The position numbers and the translations under genes were made by a program. This document shows positions 1 through 9,225 of a stretch of DNA of 61,451 nt, piece after piece; within the stretch, counting starts at the first letter, position 1, and the number at the start of each line of letters is the position of its first letter. Source of the DNA: a virus. The notes under the pieces are model-generated. The model saw nothing but the letters and a program-made list of their open reading frames with translations, did no database searches and was not told the origin of the DNA. Location of the stretch: IMG/VR virus record IMGVR_UViG_3300025632_000003, positions 1 through 61,451 of that record; one strand, given 5' to 3'.

Positions 1-312
1 AAAAAGAAGGAGGAAAAAGGAAGTTGCGCAAAGTCACCTGCTAAAAAGACAGCAGCTTGGACACGTAAGGAAGGTAAATCAGAAACTGGTGGCTTGAATC
101 AAAAAGGTGTTGATGCTTATAAAAGAGACAACCCTGGATCTAAACTACAAACAGCAGTTACAACAAAACCATCTAAACTTAAAAAAGGTAGTAAAGCCGC
201 TAAGCGTAGAAAATCGTTTTGCGCAAGAATGAGCGGGATGCCAGGGCCTATGAAAAAACCTAACGGAGAGCCAACAAGAAAGAAGTTAGCTTTAGACAAA
301 TGGAATTGCTAA
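1..312 (+). CDS. Basic DUF6321-like protein, 3' part (gene crosses the circle join)
   Basis: This is the C-terminal part of a 127-residue protein whose start codon is at 61253; joining 61253-61324 to base 1 keeps the frame. The complete product is Lys/Arg-rich, has S-P-x-K-type motifs near its N terminus, and ends in a block containing RRKSFCARMSGM and a final KWNC. That C-terminal block resembles DUF6321-type proteins of uncharacterised function common in marine phages (recognised from memory, not searched). The stop overlaps the next start as TAATG. Function unknown; a DNA- or virion-associated role is inferred from its composition and neighbours. Confidence 0.8.
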   Translation, partial: KKKEEKGSCAKSPAKKTAAWTRKEGKSETGGLNQKGVDAYKRDNPGSKLQTAVTTKPSKLKKGSKAAKRRKSFCARMSGMPGPMKKPNGEPTRKKLALDKWNC

Positions 313-461
313 TGGCATCAAAAGGGTTAGGAGATACAATAGAAAAAATTACAAAAGCAACAGGAATTAAAACAATAGTAGATAAACTTCCTGGCGATTG
401 CGGGTGTAACAAAAGAAAAGAAGCGTTAAACAAAGCGTTTCCGTATAAACAAAAACAGTAA
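312..461 (+). CDS. Small conserved phage protein, 49 aa, with CGC motif
   Basis: The start overlaps the upstream stop (TAATG). The product begins MASKGLGDTIEK, carries a GDCGCNKR segment near residues 28-35 and ends in basic residues. It resembles short proteins of unknown function that lie beside packaging genes in other marine phages. The two close cysteines could bind metal, but no function can be assigned. Coding is supported by the overlap and the reading-frame fit rather than by length. Confidence 0.65.
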   Translation: MASKGLGDTIEKITKATGIKTIVDKLPGDCGCNKRKEALNKAFPYKQKQ

Positions 462-484
462 CAATTAAATTAAATTAAATCATT

Positions 485-754
485 ATGGGTGAAGTAAAAA
501 CAATTGAGGTAGAAGCGAACGAAGTAAAGTCAATTTCAAAAGAACAATTAAAAGGCTTGCAAGAGGCTGTTAGCAAACAGAATCAAATTCAAATGCAAAT
601 TGGTGGACTTGAGGGCCATAAAGCCGAGCTGATAGTTCAGTTGCAGAGCGTAGTGAAAGATCTTTCCTCGCTACAAGCTGATCTTGAAAAAGAATTCGGA
701 TCTGTTAATATTGACCTACAAACAGGAATTATTTCAGATGCATCTAATTCGTAA
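485..754 (+). CDS. Coiled-coil protein, 89 aa, unknown function
   Basis: Mostly helical in appearance, with Glu/Gln/Leu-rich heptads over about residues 15-75, suggesting a coiled coil. It follows a leader of repeated AATTAAATT units with no Shine-Dalgarno sequence; a very similar A/T leader precedes the GroEL gene. It sits in the short run of genes that lead into the terminase, so a packaging or head-associated helper role is possible but unproven. Confidence 0.7.
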   Translation: MGEVKTIEVEANEVKSISKEQLKGLQEAVSKQNQIQMQIGGLEGHKAELIVQLQSVVKDLSSLQADLEKEFGSVNIDLQTGIISDASNS

Positions 755-956
755 GATAAGCATCGGTAAAGACTATAAGAATGACGCTATGCACTACGCT
801 GTTGGACAGGAAGTGTATGGCGGTCATACTATAGCCCATATATTGGAAGAAGAAGAAAAGTACTCTATACATATAACAAAAGGCGATACAATAATGCCTT
901 GGAAAGACTTTAACAAAAACATGTCCATTTCTGTGGAGTACGATTTAAACTATTAA
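738..956 (+). CDS. Hypothetical protein, 72 aa
   Basis: An upstream in-frame ATG at 684 exists, but the ATG at 738 (MHLIRKISIG) is preferred because it gives a 17-base overlap with the preceding gene instead of 71 bases. The product has a VGQEVYGGH segment and looks like a small beta-rich domain. The next gene starts two bases after its stop, so it is probably translated with the GroES-like protein. Not recognised beyond this. Confidence 0.6.
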   Translation: MHLIRKISIGKDYKNDAMHYAVGQEVYGGHTIAHILEEEEKYSIHITKGDTIMPWKDFNKNMSISVEYDLNY

Positions 957-957
957 A

Positions 958-1548
958 ATGCAAAGCGTTTTTAATTATCTAGTAAAACCAAAAGGCGATA
1001 GAACCGTTGGGTTTAAAAAAATAGAAGGGCAAACATTATTACTCAACACAGATCTACAGAATCACAGTTATACGAATAGAGTAGGGACAATACTTAATTT
1101 ACCTCTAGTTGGTAATGAAGAATTAAAAGAAGGAGATGACGTAATTGTGCATCATAATGTTTTTAGAAGGTTTAGAGACGTTAGAGGTAATGAGAAAGAC
1201 AGTAAAAATTATTTAGCTGAAGATGTTTATACTGTACAAGCTGATCAAATATACGCTTTTAAAAGAGACGACGAATGGAGAGCCTTAAAAGGGTTTTGTT
1301 TTATTAAACCCATAAAAGAAGACAAGATGTTTTCTGCAGCATTTGAGAAGCCATTAATAGGTATTGTAAAACTAGGTAATGACGAAATAAAAACCGAGTC
1401 ATTAGTAGGTTTTAAGCCGAACTCAGAATATGAGTTTGTAATAGAAGGGCAGAGGTTATACCGAGTACCCGCCAATTCAATCACAATTAAATATGAATAC
1501 AAAGGAAACGAAGAGGAATATAATCCTAGCTGGGCAAAAGGCAGTTGA
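958..1548 (+). CDS. GroES-like co-chaperonin-type protein, 196 aa
   Basis: Residues about 1-110 read like a divergent chaperonin-10 fold: a V-K-P strand near the start, a loop, an NRVGTIL strand, then LKEGDDVIVHHNVF, which matches the 'x-x-G-D-x-V' strand of GroES, followed by a KGFCFIKPI segment. A second, weaker half (GIVKLGNDE onward) may be another barrel. The phage also encodes GroEL and a short GroES elsewhere, so this would be a second co-chaperonin-like protein, placed just before the terminase. The family call is from motif memory; a structural search would decide between a co-chaperonin and an unrelated beta-barrel. Confidence 0.55.
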   Translation: MQSVFNYLVKPKGDRTVGFKKIEGQTLLLNTDLQNHSYTNRVGTILNLPLVGNEELKEGDDVIVHHNVFRRFRDVRGNEKDSKNYLAEDVYTVQADQIYAFKRDDEWRALKGFCFIKPIKEDKMFSAAFEKPLIGIVKLGNDEIKTESLVGFKPNSEYEFVIEGQRLYRVPANSITIKYEYKGNEEEYNPSWAKGS

Positions 1549-1768
1549 GGAGTTAATAAAAGTAGCTAAAGAGCCTATTGTAGATTCAGACGACGACCTA
1601 ACTGCGGATAAACTTAAAAATGCCGCAGCCACAAAAAAACTAGCTATATTTGACGCTTTTGAAATACTAACACGTATAGAGGAGGAAGAAAGAGTGTTGG
1701 AGAACAAACCTAAGAAAGAGCTTGAAACAATAGAGTTCAAAGGCTTTGCTGAAAACAGATCTAAGTAA
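1493..1768 (+). CDS. Possible small terminase subunit, 91 aa
   Basis: Acidic, all-helical looking protein lying directly before the large terminase and overlapping it by TAATG. It contains DSDDDLTADKLKNAAATKK and an AIFDAFEILTRIEEEE helix. Its start lies 56 bases inside the preceding gene in another frame. Small terminase subunits are typically short, helical and next to terL, so position and character suggest this role, but I see no recognisable helix-turn-helix. It could instead be a packaging accessory. Confidence 0.5.
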   Translation: MNTKETKRNIILAGQKAVEELIKVAKEPIVDSDDDLTADKLKNAAATKKLAIFDAFEILTRIEEEERVLENKPKKELETIEFKGFAENRSK

Positions 1769-3978
1769 TGTACGAGCAGAATCTATATAAGGTAGTAACC
1801 CCTGTAAAACTTACAACTATTTCTAGACTTAATAAAAGTAAGAAGTGGGGGTATGGATACAACAAAGAGCACAACATTGTAGTAATAAGCAAAACTGGTC
1901 AAATAGGTGAAATATACGAAATACAAAACCTTAGGATAGCTTTGCCGAAGTCACCAGGGAAGTTAGATAAGACAACAGACAGATGGACTGTCGAGGAGTA
2001 CCCTAGAGAATTAAATGCTATAAAGAGTATATTTGATTGGAGGGATTATCCTGAAGATTTTAAAACTAAATGGGGACCATATATAGATGAGCAATTTAAT
2101 AAAAGAGAAAACGGACACTGGTTTAATAATAAGGGCGTGGATACTTACATTACTGGTACTCACTTTATGTACCTGCAGTGGTCCAAGATTGATGTTGGGA
2201 AGCCAGAATTTAGGGAATCAAACAGATTATTCTACATATTCTGGGAAGCTTGTAAAGCAGACAGAAGAAGTTATGGTATGTGCTATCTCAAGAACAGACG
2301 TTCAGGGTTTTCATTCATGGCATCTGGGGAGACCGTTAATATGGCAACAATATCGTCCGACGCGCGTTTTGGGATTTTGTCCAAATCTGGCGCCGATGCA
2401 AAGAAAATGTTCACAGATAAGGTTGTACCCATTTCTGTTAACCTGCCGTTCTTCTTTAAACCCGTACAAGACGGTATGGACAGACCGAAGACAGAACTTG
2501 CGTACCGAGTACCTGCGTCAAAATTCACAAGGAGGCGACTCGATTCGAATAAGGCCACAGAGATCATCGCAGGACTTGACACAACGATTGACTGGAAAAA
2601 CACCGGTGATAACGCGTACGATGGGGAGAAACTCAAACTTCTCGTCCATGATGAATCGGGTAAATGGGAAAGGCCGAACAACATCCTCAACAACTGGAGG
2701 GTTACGAAAACAACATTAAGGCTAGGGGCAAGAGTTATTGGAAAGTGTATGATGGGATCAACGTCAAACGCTTTAGATAAAGGTGGTGAGAATTTTAAAA
2801 AGCTATATGCAACATCAGACGTTACAAAAAGAAACGCTAACGGACAAACTCGCTCAGGATTATATTCTTTGTTCATTCCTATGGAATGGAATTACGAAGG
2901 ATTCATTGATGCTTATGGGATGCCTGTATTCAATACCCCACCAGAAGGCTGTGAGGACTCACATGGCGACCCTATTGAAGTCGGAGTCATAGAACATTGG
3001 AATAATGAGGCTGAAGGATTAAAAGGCGACCAGGACGCTCTAAACGAATATTACAGACAGTTCCCTAGAACAGAGGAACACGCTTTTAGAGATGAAACTA
3101 AAAACAGTATATTTAACTTAGCAAAAATATACGAACAAATAGATTACAACGAAGACTTAGCTAACAGTAATGTAGTTACAAGAGGTAGTTTTCAATGGCA
3201 AAACGGTATAAAAGATTCTAAAGTTATATTTAGTCCAAATCCACAAGGTAGGTTCTTAATAACTTGGACACCTGCTCACGATATACAGAACAGGCAAATA
3301 ATTAAGAATGGAGCTAGATACCCTGGTAACGAACACATGGGTGCTTTGGGTTGTGATAGTTATGATATATCAGGAACAACAGACGGGAGAGGATCTAAGG
3401 GAGCATTGCATGGGTTAACTAAATTTAGTATGGAAGACGCACCTCCAAGTACTTTCTTTTTAGAATATATAGCAAGGCCTCAAACAGCTGAGATATTTTT
3501 CGAAGATGTGCTAATGGCTTGTGTATTTTACGGAATGCCTTTATTATGTGAAAACAACAAACCTAGGCTTTTGTATTATTTTAAGAGAAGAGGCTACAGA
3601 GGATACTCAATGAACCGACCGGATAAACTTTGGAATAAGTTGTCGGTAACAGAAAAAGAAATAGGTGGAATACCGAATTCAAGTGAAGATATAAAACAAG
3701 CGCACGCATCTGCTATAGAAATGTATATAGATAGTTACGTAGGTTTAAAGTCAGATGGAAATTACGGTACAATGTATTTCACAGAGACATTGAATGACTG
3801 GTCTAAATTTGATATAAATAATAGAACAAAGTTTGATGCGGCAATAAGCTCCGGCTTAGCGATAATGGCATGCAACAAAGATCTATACAGGCCGAGTGCT
3901 CCAATACAAAAAAGAACAATGAAAGTTAAATTTGCAAAATATAGGCAAGACGGCAATTTATCCGAGATAATAAAATAA
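1768..3978 (+). CDS. terL: Large terminase subunit (packaging ATPase/nuclease)
   Basis: Motor that threads DNA into the prohead and cuts the concatemer. At 736 residues it is on the long side. The N-terminal ATPase region has a deviant phosphate loop around residues 171-185 (KNRRSGFSF) and a Walker-B-like VHDES near 295. The C-terminal nuclease has an acidic cluster at about 525-535 (LGCDSYDIS) and a further FDAAISSGLA segment near 687, where terminase nucleases place metal ligands. It is followed four bases after its stop by the portal, the usual partner. The stretch at about 2300-2720 uses noticeably more G/C-ending codons than its flanks. Confidence 0.85.
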   Translation: MYEQNLYKVVTPVKLTTISRLNKSKKWGYGYNKEHNIVVISKTGQIGEIYEIQNLRIALPKSPGKLDKTTDRWTVEEYPRELNAIKSIFDWRDYPEDFKTKWGPYIDEQFNKRENGHWFNNKGVDTYITGTHFMYLQWSKIDVGKPEFRESNRLFYIFWEACKADRRSYGMCYLKNRRSGFSFMASGETVNMATISSDARFGILSKSGADAKKMFTDKVVPISVNLPFFFKPVQDGMDRPKTELAYRVPASKFTRRRLDSNKATEIIAGLDTTIDWKNTGDNAYDGEKLKLLVHDESGKWERPNNILNNWRVTKTTLRLGARVIGKCMMGSTSNALDKGGENFKKLYATSDVTKRNANGQTRSGLYSLFIPMEWNYEGFIDAYGMPVFNTPPEGCEDSHGDPIEVGVIEHWNNEAEGLKGDQDALNEYYRQFPRTEEHAFRDETKNSIFNLAKIYEQIDYNEDLANSNVVTRGSFQWQNGIKDSKVIFSPNPQGRFLITWTPAHDIQNRQIIKNGARYPGNEHMGALGCDSYDISGTTDGRGSKGALHGLTKFSMEDAPPSTFFLEYIARPQTAEIFFEDVLMACVFYGMPLLCENNKPRLLYYFKRRGYRGYSMNRPDKLWNKLSVTEKEIGGIPNSSEDIKQAHASAIEMYIDSYVGLKSDGNYGTMYFTETLNDWSKFDINNRTKFDAAISSGLAIMACNKDLYRPSAPIQKRTMKVKFAKYRQDGNLSEIIK

Positions 3979-3982
3979 TAAT

Positions 3983-6415
3983 ATGGCTAGAGGCGTAACA
4001 AATAGTTTTTTTCCAAGTCAAGTTGTAAGTGATCAAGAGAAGATGTCTTTTGATTATGGGTTACAAGTTGGTAGAGCAATTGCTAATGAATGGTTTGATG
4101 GTAATTCCGGAATAACTAGATTTAAAAGCAATCAAAATACATTCAATGCTTTAAGATTGTATGCAAGAGGAGAGCAACCTATACAAAAGTATAAAGACGA
4201 AATGTCTATAAACGGAGATTTATCTTACCTAAACTTAGACTGGAAACCCGTACCTATTTTATCTAAATTTGTAGATATTGTAGTTAATGGTATATCCGAT
4301 AGAAGTTTTGATATCACAGCTTACTCTCAAGACCCTTACGGTATTTCTAAAAGGACCGCTTATATGGAGTCCATAATCAGAGATATGCAAACGCAAGAAT
4401 TAAACAACTTTGCTCAAGAGCAATTTGGTATTAATCTGTTTGAGAATGCTCCTGATAAATTACCTGACTCTGAAGAGGAGCTAGATATACACATGCAACT
4501 TAGCTACAAGCAAGGTATCGAGATAGCGGAAGAAGAAGCTATTAATACAATGCTTGTTACCAATAATTACGATTTAACAAAAAGAAGAATAAACGAAGAT
4601 TTAACTATACTAGGTATTGGAGCTGTTAAGAACAACTTTACAGAATCTAATGGAGTTACTGTTGAATACGTAGATCCAGCTTATATGGTTTATTCTTATA
4701 CAGAAGACCCCTACTTTCAAGATATATATTATGTAGGTGAAGTAAAATTTGTGCCTATTAATGAGCTTAAGAAACAATTCCCCGATTTAACACAAAGTCA
4801 GTTAGAGCAAATTCAACAACAAGGAACACAGAATAAGGGTGTATATAACAATAATTTAACCAACGACTATAATAACAACAGAGACTCAAACGTAATACAG
4901 CTTTTGTACTTTAATTACAAAACTTATATGAATGAGGTTTACAAGGTTAAAGAAACAGCAACCGGCGCAACTAAGGTAATAGTAAGAGATGATCAGTATG
5001 ATCCACCTATAGAAGCTTATGAAGCAGAGTACGGTAAGTTATCTAGATCTTTAGAAGTGCTATACGAAGGTGTGATGGTATTAGGTACTAACCTATTATT
5101 GCGATGGGAAATGGCTCCGAATATGATGCGACCTAAAAGTGATTCATCTAAAGTTAAAATGAATTACTCTATTACTGCACCTAGAATGTATCAAGGCAAG
5201 ATAGAATCTATAGTTAGTAGATGTACAGGTTTTGCAGATATGATTCAATTAACTCATTTAAAGCTACAGCAAGTACTTCAGAGAATGATACCTGACGGTG
5301 TTTATTTAGACGCTGATGGTATTAATGAAGTTGATTTAGGTAACGGAACTAACTACAACCCTCAAGAAGCGCTTAATATGTTCTTCCAAACAGGATCTGT
5401 TATTGGTAGATCGTTCACCCAAGATGGAGATATGAATCCTGGAAAAGTTCCAATTCAGGAAATACAAACTGGTAGTGGTGGTCAAAAAATGGCAACATTA
5501 ATTCAGACTTACAATTATTATCTACAAATGATAAGAGATGTAACTGGATTAAACGAAGCGAGAGACGGTAGCACACCTGATTCAAGAGCTTTAGTGGGTA
5601 TTCAAAAAATGGCGGCAGCAAATTCAAACACAGCTACAAGACATATACTAGATGCCGGATTGTTCTTAACAAAAGAAACAGCGGAGTGCTTATCTCTTAG
5701 GATATCTGATATATTAGAATACCATCCAGCTAAAGAGGCTTTTATTCAAAAGATAGGTGGATTTAATGTAGCTACTCTAGAAGAGCTAAGTGACTTGCAT
5801 TTACACGACTTTGGTATATTTTTAGAGTTAAGACCTGATGATGAACAAAAACAGGTTTTGGAAAACAATGTACAAGTAGCTTTACAAGCAGGTTTAATAG
5901 ATTTATCCGATGCTATCGATATCCGCGAAGTTAAAAATATAAAATTAGCTAATCAATTGCTGAAAGTTAAGCAAAAAAAGCGTCAAGAAAGAATTCAAGC
6001 TGAACAGCAAGCTAACATACAAGCACAAGCACAAGCAAACGCTCAAGCCCAGCAAGTAGCAGCTCAAGCTGAAATACAAAAGGATCAGGCTCTATTCTCT
6101 ACAAAATCTCAACTTGAACAGTTGAAAGGGCAGATCGAACAACAAAGAATACAAGTTGAAGTAGCAGCAAAGAAAGAATTGATGGAGCTGGAATTTCAGT
6201 ACAACATGAAACTTAAAGATGTTGAGGTTGAAGCTATGAAGGCAAAAGAAAATTCCATAGAAGACCGAAAGGACAAGCGTACTAAGATGCAGGGTACGCA
6301 ACAGAGTGAGATGATTGCTCAAAGACAACAAGATTTACCACCAAAAGACTTTGAATCGTCGGGAAATGACGTGATGGGTGGTGGATTTGGCTTAGGTTCC
6401 TTCGAACCTAGGTAA
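3983..6415 (+). CDS. Portal protein
   Basis: An 810-residue protein between the large terminase and the scaffold/capsid genes, which is the portal position. The N-terminal two thirds look globular alpha/beta and contain the conserved-looking GLNEARDGSTPDSRALVGIQKMAAANS segment region near residues 520-555 (quoted in part as RDGSTPDSRALVG), typical of podoviral-type portals. The last ~150 residues are a long Gln/Ala/Lys coiled coil, followed by a Gly-rich tail, as in portals with a C-terminal barrel or extended helix. It would form the dodecameric DNA channel at the capsid vertex. Confidence 0.8.
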   Translation: MARGVTNSFFPSQVVSDQEKMSFDYGLQVGRAIANEWFDGNSGITRFKSNQNTFNALRLYARGEQPIQKYKDEMSINGDLSYLNLDWKPVPILSKFVDIVVNGISDRSFDITAYSQDPYGISKRTAYMESIIRDMQTQELNNFAQEQFGINLFENAPDKLPDSEEELDIHMQLSYKQGIEIAEEEAINTMLVTNNYDLTKRRINEDLTILGIGAVKNNFTESNGVTVEYVDPAYMVYSYTEDPYFQDIYYVGEVKFVPINELKKQFPDLTQSQLEQIQQQGTQNKGVYNNNLTNDYNNNRDSNVIQLLYFNYKTYMNEVYKVKETATGATKVIVRDDQYDPPIEAYEAEYGKLSRSLEVLYEGVMVLGTNLLLRWEMAPNMMRPKSDSSKVKMNYSITAPRMYQGKIESIVSRCTGFADMIQLTHLKLQQVLQRMIPDGVYLDADGINEVDLGNGTNYNPQEALNMFFQTGSVIGRSFTQDGDMNPGKVPIQEIQTGSGGQKMATLIQTYNYYLQMIRDVTGLNEARDGSTPDSRALVGIQKMAAANSNTATRHILDAGLFLTKETAECLSLRISDILEYHPAKEAFIQKIGGFNVATLEELSDLHLHDFGIFLELRPDDEQKQVLENNVQVALQAGLIDLSDAIDIREVKNIKLANQLLKVKQKKRQERIQAEQQANIQAQAQANAQAQQVAAQAEIQKDQALFSTKSQLEQLKGQIEQQRIQVEVAAKKELMELEFQYNMKLKDVEVEAMKAKENSIEDRKDKRTKMQGTQQSEMIAQRQQDLPPKDFESSGNDVMGGGFGLGSFEPR

Positions 6416-6447
6416 TAATAGTAGTAACAATTATATAATATTTTATC

Positions 6448-7689
6448 ATGGCGGAAGCACAAAACACAGAAGGTACGTTTAAAATAAAAAAACCTACCGA
6501 AAAACCTACTGAAGCACCAGCTACAGTGGAGCAAGTAGAGCAAACAGGTCCAGCATCTGTCTCGGAAGACGGAACTCTAAAGCTTGATTTATCAAAACCA
6601 ATGGAAACAAATGCCAATACAGAGCAAGAAACAGCAGACGTGGTTGCAGATCAACAAGCCGAACCTATACAAGAAGTGGAAGCAGAAGTACCACAACAAC
6701 CGGACCCCGTTCAAGTTGAAGAATCCGTTCCTGAAGAATTAGAGAATGAATTTTTACAAGAAGTAACAGACGAAGAAATTGCAGAGACAGCAGTAGAACT
6801 CGAAGAGCAGGTTGAGCAAGCTATAGTAGAACAGGCTGCAGGTGTTGAGTTACCGGAGAACATCCAAAAAGTAGTTGATTTTATAAATGACACAGGAGGA
6901 AGTTTAGAGGACTACGTTAAATTAAATGTAGATTATGGTTCATTAGATGAAGATCAATTATTAAAAGAATATTATCAATCATCAAAACCTCACTTAAACA
7001 GCGATGAAGTTGAATTCTTATTAGATGAGAATTTCGCATATGATGAAGACATAGACGAAGACAGGGATGTAATAAAAAAGAAAATAGCTAGGAAAGAAGA
7101 ACTCTCAAAAGCTAAAACATACTTAGACAATTTAAAATCTAAATATTACGAAGAAATAAAAGGAGGTAGTAAATTAGCTCCAGAACAAAAGAAAGCGGTG
7201 GATTTTTTCAATCGCTATACAAAAGAAAACGAACTAGCAACTCAAACAGCTGAGAAGCAAACAAATGTGTTTTTAGATAAAACAGGTAAATTATTTAATA
7301 AGGATTTCAAAGGTTTTGATTATTCTGTTGGTGATAAAAAATACCGTTTTAAAGTAAAAGATGCGGAAACAGTGAAAAATACTCAAAGTGACATTAACAA
7401 TTTTGTCAAGAAGTTCTTGAATGAAGATGGTGAAATGTCAGATGCTTCGGGTTATCACAAAAGTTTGTTTACAGCTATGAATGCTGATTCTGTCGCACAA
7501 CATTTCTATGAGCAGGGTAAAGCCGATGCATTGAAAGCAAGCGTATCAAATTCAAAAAACATTAAAATGGGTGCGAGAGGTGTTCACGAAGATGTTAAAC
7601 CGAACAATGGTGGGTGGAGCGTAAGAGCAGTTGACAGTGGAGGTGATGGTTCAAAACTAAAGATAAAATCATTTAAACATTTAAAGTAA
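6448..7689 (+). CDS. Putative scaffold (head assembly) protein
   Basis: A 413-residue protein directly before the major capsid gene. The first ~130 residues are extremely rich in Glu, Pro, Val and Gln (low complexity, acidic); the middle is helical and charged; the C terminus is basic (KLKIKSFKHLK). Acidic, helical proteins with a basic capsid-binding tail between portal and capsid are typically scaffolds. No protease catalytic motif was seen. Identification rests on position and composition. Confidence 0.65.
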   Translation: MAEAQNTEGTFKIKKPTEKPTEAPATVEQVEQTGPASVSEDGTLKLDLSKPMETNANTEQETADVVADQQAEPIQEVEAEVPQQPDPVQVEESVPEELENEFLQEVTDEEIAETAVELEEQVEQAIVEQAAGVELPENIQKVVDFINDTGGSLEDYVKLNVDYGSLDEDQLLKEYYQSSKPHLNSDEVEFLLDENFAYDEDIDEDRDVIKKKIARKEELSKAKTYLDNLKSKYYEEIKGGSKLAPEQKKAVDFFNRYTKENELATQTAEKQTNVFLDKTGKLFNKDFKGFDYSVGDKKYRFKVKDAETVKNTQSDINNFVKKFLNEDGEMSDASGYHKSLFTAMNADSVAQHFYEQGKADALKASVSNSKNIKMGARGVHEDVKPNNGGWSVRAVDSGGDGSKLKIKSFKHLK

Positions 7690-7695
7690 AAAATT

Positions 7696-9141
7696 ATGGC
7701 AGGATTTGCACAAGCGCCAGCTACATTAGCTAATTTAGCGCATTTAACACCAAGACCAGTAAAAGGTTTATTCGGAGACAACTATTTGTCTTTACAGGAT
7801 ATGGACTGGGCACAACAATTTTTACCAGAAGTATATGAGAAAGAAGTAGAGAGATACGGTAATCGTACTATCGCTGGTTTCTTACGTATGGTTGGAGCAG
7901 AGATGCCTATGGCTTCTGATCAAGTAGTTTGGTCTGAACAAGGGAGATTGCATATCGCTTATGATACTGTAGAATCTAACGCTACAGGTACAGAAATATC
8001 TATACCTTCTCCTGGAGCAGATGGAAAAGTTCCGTTATTAGGTCCTGGAATGACGGTTGTTATTTCAAAAGGTAACGTAACAAATAAAGCTTTTATTGTA
8101 TCAGCAGGAGCAGTTGCTGGTGGATTACAGCCTTATACCATTAAAGCATACGATACAGCTACTGGAGCATTAGACGTAGCTCTTCAAGGAGCAACAGCGG
8201 CATTGCCTCTTAACTTATTCGTATTTGGTTCTGAATATGGAAAAGGATCTAGCTTAGCTGGTAATTCAGTTGACGCTTCTTTCACTACTTTCAGTAACAA
8301 ACCAATCATCTTAAGAGACAAGTACTCTGTAAATGGTTCAGATGTTGCTCAAATTGGATGGGTTGAAGTTACTACTGAAATCGGAACAGGTGGATACTTA
8401 TGGTATTTAAAATCTGAGCATGAATCTAGAATTCGTTTTGAAGACTATTTAGAAATGAGTATGGTTGAAGCAACTAATGCACAAAGTGCTTTTACAGATG
8501 CATCAGGAGCAGCTATCACAGGTACTCAAGGTTTATTCTCTACTATTGAAGAAAGAGGATTGGTTTACAACGACCCAGACTTTGGATCAGTTACAGCACC
8601 TACTGGTATTTCTCAGTTTGACGAAGTATTACAAGAACTAGACAAGCAAGGAGCTATTGAGGAGAACATGTTATTCTTGGATAGAAGTACATCTTTATCT
8701 ATTGACAATATGTTAGCTGCTCAAAATTCTTATGGAGCTGGTGGTACATCTTACGGTGTATTTGACAACTCTGAAGATATGGCTTTAAACCTTGGATTCT
8801 CAGGATTCAGACGTGGAGCTTATGACTTCTACAAAACTGACTGGAAATATCTAAATGACTCTACAACTCGTGGATTAATCGACGACGTTAAAGGTGTATT
8901 AGTACCAGCTGGAACTTCTACAGTTTATGACCAACAATTAGGACAGAACATCTCAAGACCTTTCTTACACATCCGTTATAGAGCTTCAGAGGCTGATGAC
9001 AGACGTTTGAAATCTTGGGTTACTGGTTCAGTTGGAGGAAACTATACAAGTGACGAGGACGCAATGAATGTTCACTTCTTATCAGAAAGAACAATGTGTA
9101 CTCAAGCTGCTAACAACTTTGTATTATTCAAAGCAACTTAG
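7696..9141 (+). CDS. Major capsid protein
   Basis: A 481-residue protein immediately after the putative scaffold. It has features of HK97-fold capsid proteins of crAss-like and related phages: a helical N terminus (LPEVYEKEVERYGNRT), a long beta-rich middle and a C-terminal LHIRYRASEADDRRLKSW segment. Codon use is visibly more regular than in neighbours (many TTA/GGA/ACT, few rare codons), consistent with high expression. A strong hairpin follows the gene at 9163-9189, which would suit a highly transcribed capsid gene. Confidence 0.8.
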   Translation: MAGFAQAPATLANLAHLTPRPVKGLFGDNYLSLQDMDWAQQFLPEVYEKEVERYGNRTIAGFLRMVGAEMPMASDQVVWSEQGRLHIAYDTVESNATGTEISIPSPGADGKVPLLGPGMTVVISKGNVTNKAFIVSAGAVAGGLQPYTIKAYDTATGALDVALQGATAALPLNLFVFGSEYGKGSSLAGNSVDASFTTFSNKPIILRDKYSVNGSDVAQIGWVEVTTEIGTGGYLWYLKSEHESRIRFEDYLEMSMVEATNAQSAFTDASGAAITGTQGLFSTIEERGLVYNDPDFGSVTAPTGISQFDEVLQELDKQGAIEENMLFLDRSTSLSIDNMLAAQNSYGAGGTSYGVFDNSEDMALNLGFSGFRRGAYDFYKTDWKYLNDSTTRGLIDDVKGVLVPAGTSTVYDQQLGQNISRPFLHIRYRASEADDRRLKSWVTGSVGGNYTSDEDAMNVHFLSERTMCTQAANNFVLFKAT

Positions 9142-9162
9142 TAGATTAAATTAATGTAATTC

Positions 9163-9189
9163 TTACCCTCGTTGAAACTACGGGGGTAA
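9163..9189 (+). terminator. Hairpin after the capsid gene (terminator or attenuator)
   Basis: TTACCCTCG and CGGGGGTAA form a nine-pair stem with one G-T pair and a nine-base loop. It is followed by TTATTACTCTTATT, only moderately T-rich, so partial termination or mRNA 3'-end protection is more likely than complete termination. Confidence 0.6.
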
Positions 9190-9225
9190 TTATTACTCTT
9201 ATTAACATTTATATTATATTATATT

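Noticed and set aside
2283-2876. 197-codon minus-strand frame inside the terminase
   Set aside because: Opposite strand to a well-supported gene and a side effect of the GC-richer codon use there.
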